Translations under genes and position numbers: made by a program
Assembly: GCA_009776625.1 (NCBI GenBank)
Contig: WRNL01000085.1
Span: forward strand, 1-6,831
DNA length: 6,831 nucleotides
Direction: 5' to 3'
Origin: Methanomassiliicoccaceae archaeon
GTDB taxonomy: Archaea; Thermoplasmatota; Thermoplasmata; Methanomassiliicoccales; Methanomethylophilaceae
Notes under the pieces: generated by a model
Databases searched by the model: none
Told to the model about the DNA's origin: nothing
Seen by the model: the letters and a program-made list of their open reading frames with translations, nothing else
In this document: positions 4,410-6,831 of the stretch, one piece after another
Layout of the letters: each line of letters opens with the position of its first letter
Position numbering within the stretch: the first letter of the stretch is position 1

Positions 4410-5259
4410 GAGCCTCACGTCCGCGGACATCGCCAACACCGTCTCCATGATGAGGTCCCTCCACAAGGGGCCTATACTGGTGGTCGAGGGCGTGACGGAC
4501 AGCAGGCTGTTCGGCAAGTTCGTCGACCGGGACGGGGTGAGGATCGTCACCGCCCACTCCAAGGAGAACGTCAGGAGGTCGGTGGGGGAGGCCTGGGGGG
4601 CGAGGGGCGACAAGCGGGTGTTGGGGATACTCGACGCCGACCTCGACAGGCTTTGCGGGAAGAGGCACAACCCGCCCGTGTTCGTCACCGACAAGAGGGA
4701 CATGGAGACGATGATCATGAGCACCCCGGCCCTGGACGACGTGCTCGCCGAGTACGCCGACCCGGGGCTCCTCGCCGCCTTCGAGGAGAGGCACGGGAAG
4801 GTCGGGGACGCGGTGGCGAGGGCGTCCTACCCCATAGGGCTGCTGATGCTGGTGTCGTCGAGGGAGAGGCTGGGGCTCTGCTTCAAGAACATGGACTACC
4901 AATCCTTCATCAACAAGAGGACGCTCGCCATCGACGTGCGGGGGATGATCGGCGACGTGTTCTCCCAGTCGTCCGTCATCGGCGCGGGGAAGAGGGAGAT
5001 CGCCGACAAGATCGCCGAGGAGGAGGAGGTCCTCGACGACCCCTGGGCCGCCGCGAGGGGGCACGACGCCGTCTCGGTGCTGGCGCTGGGGCTGTCGGAG
5101 ACCTTCGGGGCCTACAACGGGAAGGACATGAAATACGGCCAGGCTAGCGGGGCGCTGAGGCTGGCGTTCAGCCTCGCGTACTTCAAAGAGACGGAGCTGT
5201 ACAAGGACACGCTGAAATGGTCCGAGAAGCACAACTACGCCCTCTGGGTCACTCGATGA
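4402..5259 (+). CDS. ariB: AriB-like DUF4435 TOPRIM protein, effector of a PARIS-type system
   Basis: A 285-residue protein of the DUF4435 type. The TOPRIM-like acidic site is visible: the glutamate of ILVVEGVTD (E29), then SKENV (53-57), LDADLD (D78, D80, D82) and the TDKRDMETM segment (96-104). Downstream are FKNMDYQSFINKRTLAID (161-178) and GHDAVSVLALGL (220-231), also typical of DUF4435. In characterised PARIS, AriB is a nuclease that cleaves host tRNA once released from AriA, stopping growth of infected cells; all expected acidic residues appear intact here, so activity is plausible. The ATG at 4402 overlaps the end of the ATPase gene and has GGGTGA six to eleven bases before it, so the two are translated together. 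The 3' end overlaps xseB on the opposite strand by 11 bases (5249-5259). The family call is strong; the PARIS assignment depends on the pairing, and the RNA target is unknown. Confidence 0.8.
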   Translation: MIESLTSADIANTVSMMRSLHKGPILVVEGVTDSRLFGKFVDRDGVRIVTAHSKENVRRSVGEAWGARGDKRVLGILDADLDRLCGKRHNPPVFVTDKRDMETMIMSTPALDDVLAEYADPGLLAAFEERHGKVGDAVARASYPIGLLMLVSSRERLGLCFKNMDYQSFINKRTLAIDVRGMIGDVFSQSSVIGAGKREIADKIAEEEEVLDDPWAAARGHDAVSVLALGLSETFGAYNGKDMKYGQASGALRLAFSLAYFKETELYKDTLKWSEKHNYALWVTR

Positions 5260-5479
5260 CGAGGTCCTCCCTCTTCACGCCCTCTGCCGTCTCCATCATC
5301 TTCTGGACCCTGCGGTCGCAGTCGTCCAGGAACCTCTTGCAACGCTCCCTCAGGGCTATCGCCCTCTCGTAGACCTCCAGCGCCTTGTCCAGCTCCAGGT
5401 TCCCGTCCTCCAGCTCCTTGACGAGCTGCTCGAGGGTCCTCAGGCTCTCCTCGAACGTCATCTCCTCCGTCTCCATCAT
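5249..5479 (-). CDS. xseB: Exonuclease VII small subunit XseB
   Basis: A 76-residue acidic, all-helical protein, the normal size for XseB. The family pattern is clear: MTFEESLRTLEQLVKELEDGNLELDKALEVYERAIALRERC, a two-helix hairpin with the LE-GNL-L--AL--YE-G/A core. Several copies of XseB bind the large subunit to form exonuclease VII, which degrades single-stranded DNA from both ends in repair and recombination. The gene starts inside the xseA stop: ATG 5479 and TGA 5476 share ATGA. A full GGAGGTGA ribosome site stands upstream. A second ATG follows at once (5476) and gives better ribosome-site spacing, so the protein may be 75 residues. The last 11 bases overlap the ariB-like gene on the other strand. 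Confidence 0.92.
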   Translation of the reverse strand: MMETEEMTFEESLRTLEQLVKELEDGNLELDKALEVYERAIALRERCKRFLDDCDRRVQKMMETAEGVKREDLVIE

Positions 5480-6738
5480 CTCACCTCCGTTCTCTTCACC
5501 TCGGCCTCCGCCTTCCCGTCCTTCATCAATATGCTCACGCCCGCCCCGGGCCGCATCTGCCGGGCGGAGGTGAGCGCCCTGCCCCCCTCGTCGGTGACCA
5601 GGGCGTAGCCCCTGTCCAGCACCCTCATGGGGTTGACGCCCTCCAGCCGCTCCGAGTACCTCTGGAGGTCCTTCCTGCCGTCGTCGATCATCCTGCGCAC
5701 GTGCGCGTCCATGCCCGCGTCCAGCCTGATGAACCTCCTGCGCGCGGCCTCCGCCCCGCCCTTTAGCGCGGAGCCCATCCTCGCGTGGAGCTCGTCCAGC
5801 CTCATCGAGTGCATGGACACCCTCTGCTCCGCGCGCCTGGGGTCGAGCTTCGAGTCCAGCGCCTTGAACCTGTAATGCATCCTCTCGAGTATACCGGACA
5901 GCGACCTGTTGACCCTTATCAGGTCCGTGTCCAGGTGCCTGGACAGCTCCCTGCGGTCCCTCAGCGCGAGCTCCGCCGCGCCGGTCGGCGTGGGGGCCCT
6001 CACGTCCGCCACGAAGTCGGCGATGGTGAAGTCCGTCTCGTGGCCGACGGCGGATATCACGGGGGCCGCGGAGGCGGCGATGGCCCTCGCGACGGCCTCC
6101 TCGTTGAACGCCCAGAGGTCCTCTATGGACCCGCCGCCCCTCCCCACGATGACCACGTCCACGCCCTCCCTGTTGAGGGCCTCTATCCCTCTGACGATGG
6201 ACTGTGCCGCGCCGTCGCCCTGGACCTGCGCAGGGTACAGGAGTATGTCGGCGGGGAACAGCCGCCCGGAGGTGGTGACTATGTCGTGTATCACCGCCCC
6301 GGCGGGGGAGGTCACCACCCCTATCACCTTGGGGTACATGGGCAGCGGCCTCTTCCTGGAGGCGTCGAACAGCCCCTCCGACTCGAGCTTCCTCTTCAGC
6401 GCCTCGTATGCAAGGTGGAGGTCCCCGATGCCGGACTGCCGCATCGCCTCGACCACGAACTGGTACGCCCCCCTCTCCACGTACAGCTCCGCCCTGCCGA
6501 AGGCGGCCACCTTCATGTTGTCGCAGGGCTCGAAGTCTATCCTCGCCCTGGAGTGCTTGAACATCACGCCACGGATCTCGCTGGAGCTGTCTTTGAGCGT
6601 GAAGTAGTAGTGCCCGGAGGGGTACTTCTTGAGGTTCGACAGCTCCCCCATGACCCAGACGTCGTTGACGGCGGACGCCTCCGAGAGGACGGCCTTCACC
6701 CTCGTGTTGAGCTGAGTGACTGTTATCGTTTCCGCCAT
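5476..6738 (-). CDS. xseA: Exonuclease VII large subunit XseA
   Basis: Catalytic subunit of exonuclease VII, 420 residues, close to the usual 400-450. In order: an N-terminal OB-fold (residues 1-100, with VWVMGELSNLKKYPSGHYYFTLKD), the link GDLHLAYEALKRKLESEGLFD (105-125), and the nuclease domain with KVIGVVTSPAGAVIHD (137-152), the hallmark GRGGGSIEDLWAFN (199-212) and SAVGHETDFTIADFVADVRAPTPTGAAE (229-256). A long coiled-coil region (about 258-360) binds XseB, and a C-terminal RGYALVTDEGG element (376-386) closes the fold. All hallmark segments are intact. The ATG at 6738 lacks a ribosome site but has a TATA-like box about 25 bases upstream, so a leaderless message is likely. It forms an operon with xseB by a 4-base overlap. 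The enzyme is mainly bacterial; its presence beside archaeal-type promoters points to an old transfer into the lineage. Confidence 0.95.
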   Translation of the reverse strand: MAETITVTQLNTRVKAVLSEASAVNDVWVMGELSNLKKYPSGHYYFTLKDSSSEIRGVMFKHSRARIDFEPCDNMKVAAFGRAELYVERGAYQFVVEAMRQSGIGDLHLAYEALKRKLESEGLFDASRKRPLPMYPKVIGVVTSPAGAVIHDIVTTSGRLFPADILLYPAQVQGDGAAQSIVRGIEALNREGVDVVIVGRGGGSIEDLWAFNEEAVARAIAASAAPVISAVGHETDFTIADFVADVRAPTPTGAAELALRDRRELSRHLDTDLIRVNRSLSGILERMHYRFKALDSKLDPRRAEQRVSMHSMRLDELHARMGSALKGGAEAARRRFIRLDAGMDAHVRRMIDDGRKDLQRYSERLEGVNPMRVLDRGYALVTDEGGRALTSARQMRPGAGVSILMKDGKAEAEVKRTEVR

Positions 6739-6831
6739 GCCGTCCGCATGTGCGTCCGCTTTAATCTATCTGCCGCCCAAGGGACGCCGCCTGACATCGA
6801 GTGGCTCCCGGCCGGGGCCCCAAGGAGGGGG
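6739..6831. other. Upstream region of xseA with TATA-like box
   Basis: On the minus strand GATTAAAG (6759-6766) lies about 25 bases before the xseA start codon and is the likely TATA box for a leaderless transcript. The rest is GC-rich and without a gene. The last bases (AAGGAGGGGG, 6822-6831) resemble a ribosome site for a plus-strand gene that would begin beyond the window, which would make this a divergent promoter region; this cannot be confirmed here. Confidence 0.45.

Noticed and set aside
3186..4724. Open frame of 512 codons on the minus strand across the ATPase gene, and a 280-codon one at 4390-5232
   Set aside because: Both are antisense to well-supported genes. Their translations are rich in Pro, Arg, His, Val and Leu without family motifs, as expected for GC-rich shadow frames.
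1..6831. CRISPR array or insertion sequence
   Set aside because: No regularly spaced repeats of 20 bases or more, no transposase and no terminal inverted repeats were seen.

Overview
The window looks like the chromosome of a GC-rich archaeon. The genes use AGG for arginine and ATA for isoleucine heavily. TATA-like boxes sit about 24-26 bases before several start codons, which is the archaeal layout and implies near-leaderless transcripts. Other starts have GGTGA-type ribosome binding sites. Exonuclease VII genes together with this codon use would fit a Thermoplasmatota/Methanomassiliicoccales-type methanogen, but no taxonomic marker gene is present, so this is an inference.

Layout: (1) 1-863, the C-terminal part of a TrkH-type potassium channel/transporter, cut by the window edge. 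(2) 864-1703 (-), a TPR-like helical-repeat protein whose stop codon directly abuts the trkH stop. (3) 1704-2332, about 630 bases without a convincing gene. It holds a TATA-like box followed by a strong compound hairpin (candidate structured RNA), a second small hairpin resembling part of the TPP-riboswitch core, GC-rich hairpins with ACGTTG repeats, and a TATATAA promoter with a dyad at its predicted start point. (4) 2333-3220, a toxin-antitoxin locus: a Panacea-domain (DUF4065) antitoxin overlapping a PemK/MazF-like toxin gene that is frameshifted. (5) 3369-5259, an overlapping pair of an ABC/AAA15-type ATPase and a DUF4435 TOPRIM-like protein, the architecture of the anti-phage system PARIS (AriA-AriB). 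(6) 5249-6738 (-), xseA-xseB, encoding both subunits of exonuclease VII, translationally coupled by a 4-base overlap. (7) 6739-6831, the upstream region of xseA.

Regions 4 and 5 form a small defence island between housekeeping genes (potassium uptake and DNA repair). The antitoxin gene is visibly poorer in GC than its surroundings, whereas the ariA/ariB-like genes have host-like high GC, so the two modules probably arrived separately. The most interesting element is the PARIS-like pair in an apparently archaeal setting. In PARIS, the AriA ATPase cage holds AriB until a viral anti-restriction protein is sensed; AriB then cleaves tRNA. What would trigger such a system in an archaeon cannot be read from this sequence. 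The second point of interest is the structured intergenic region, which no gene here explains.
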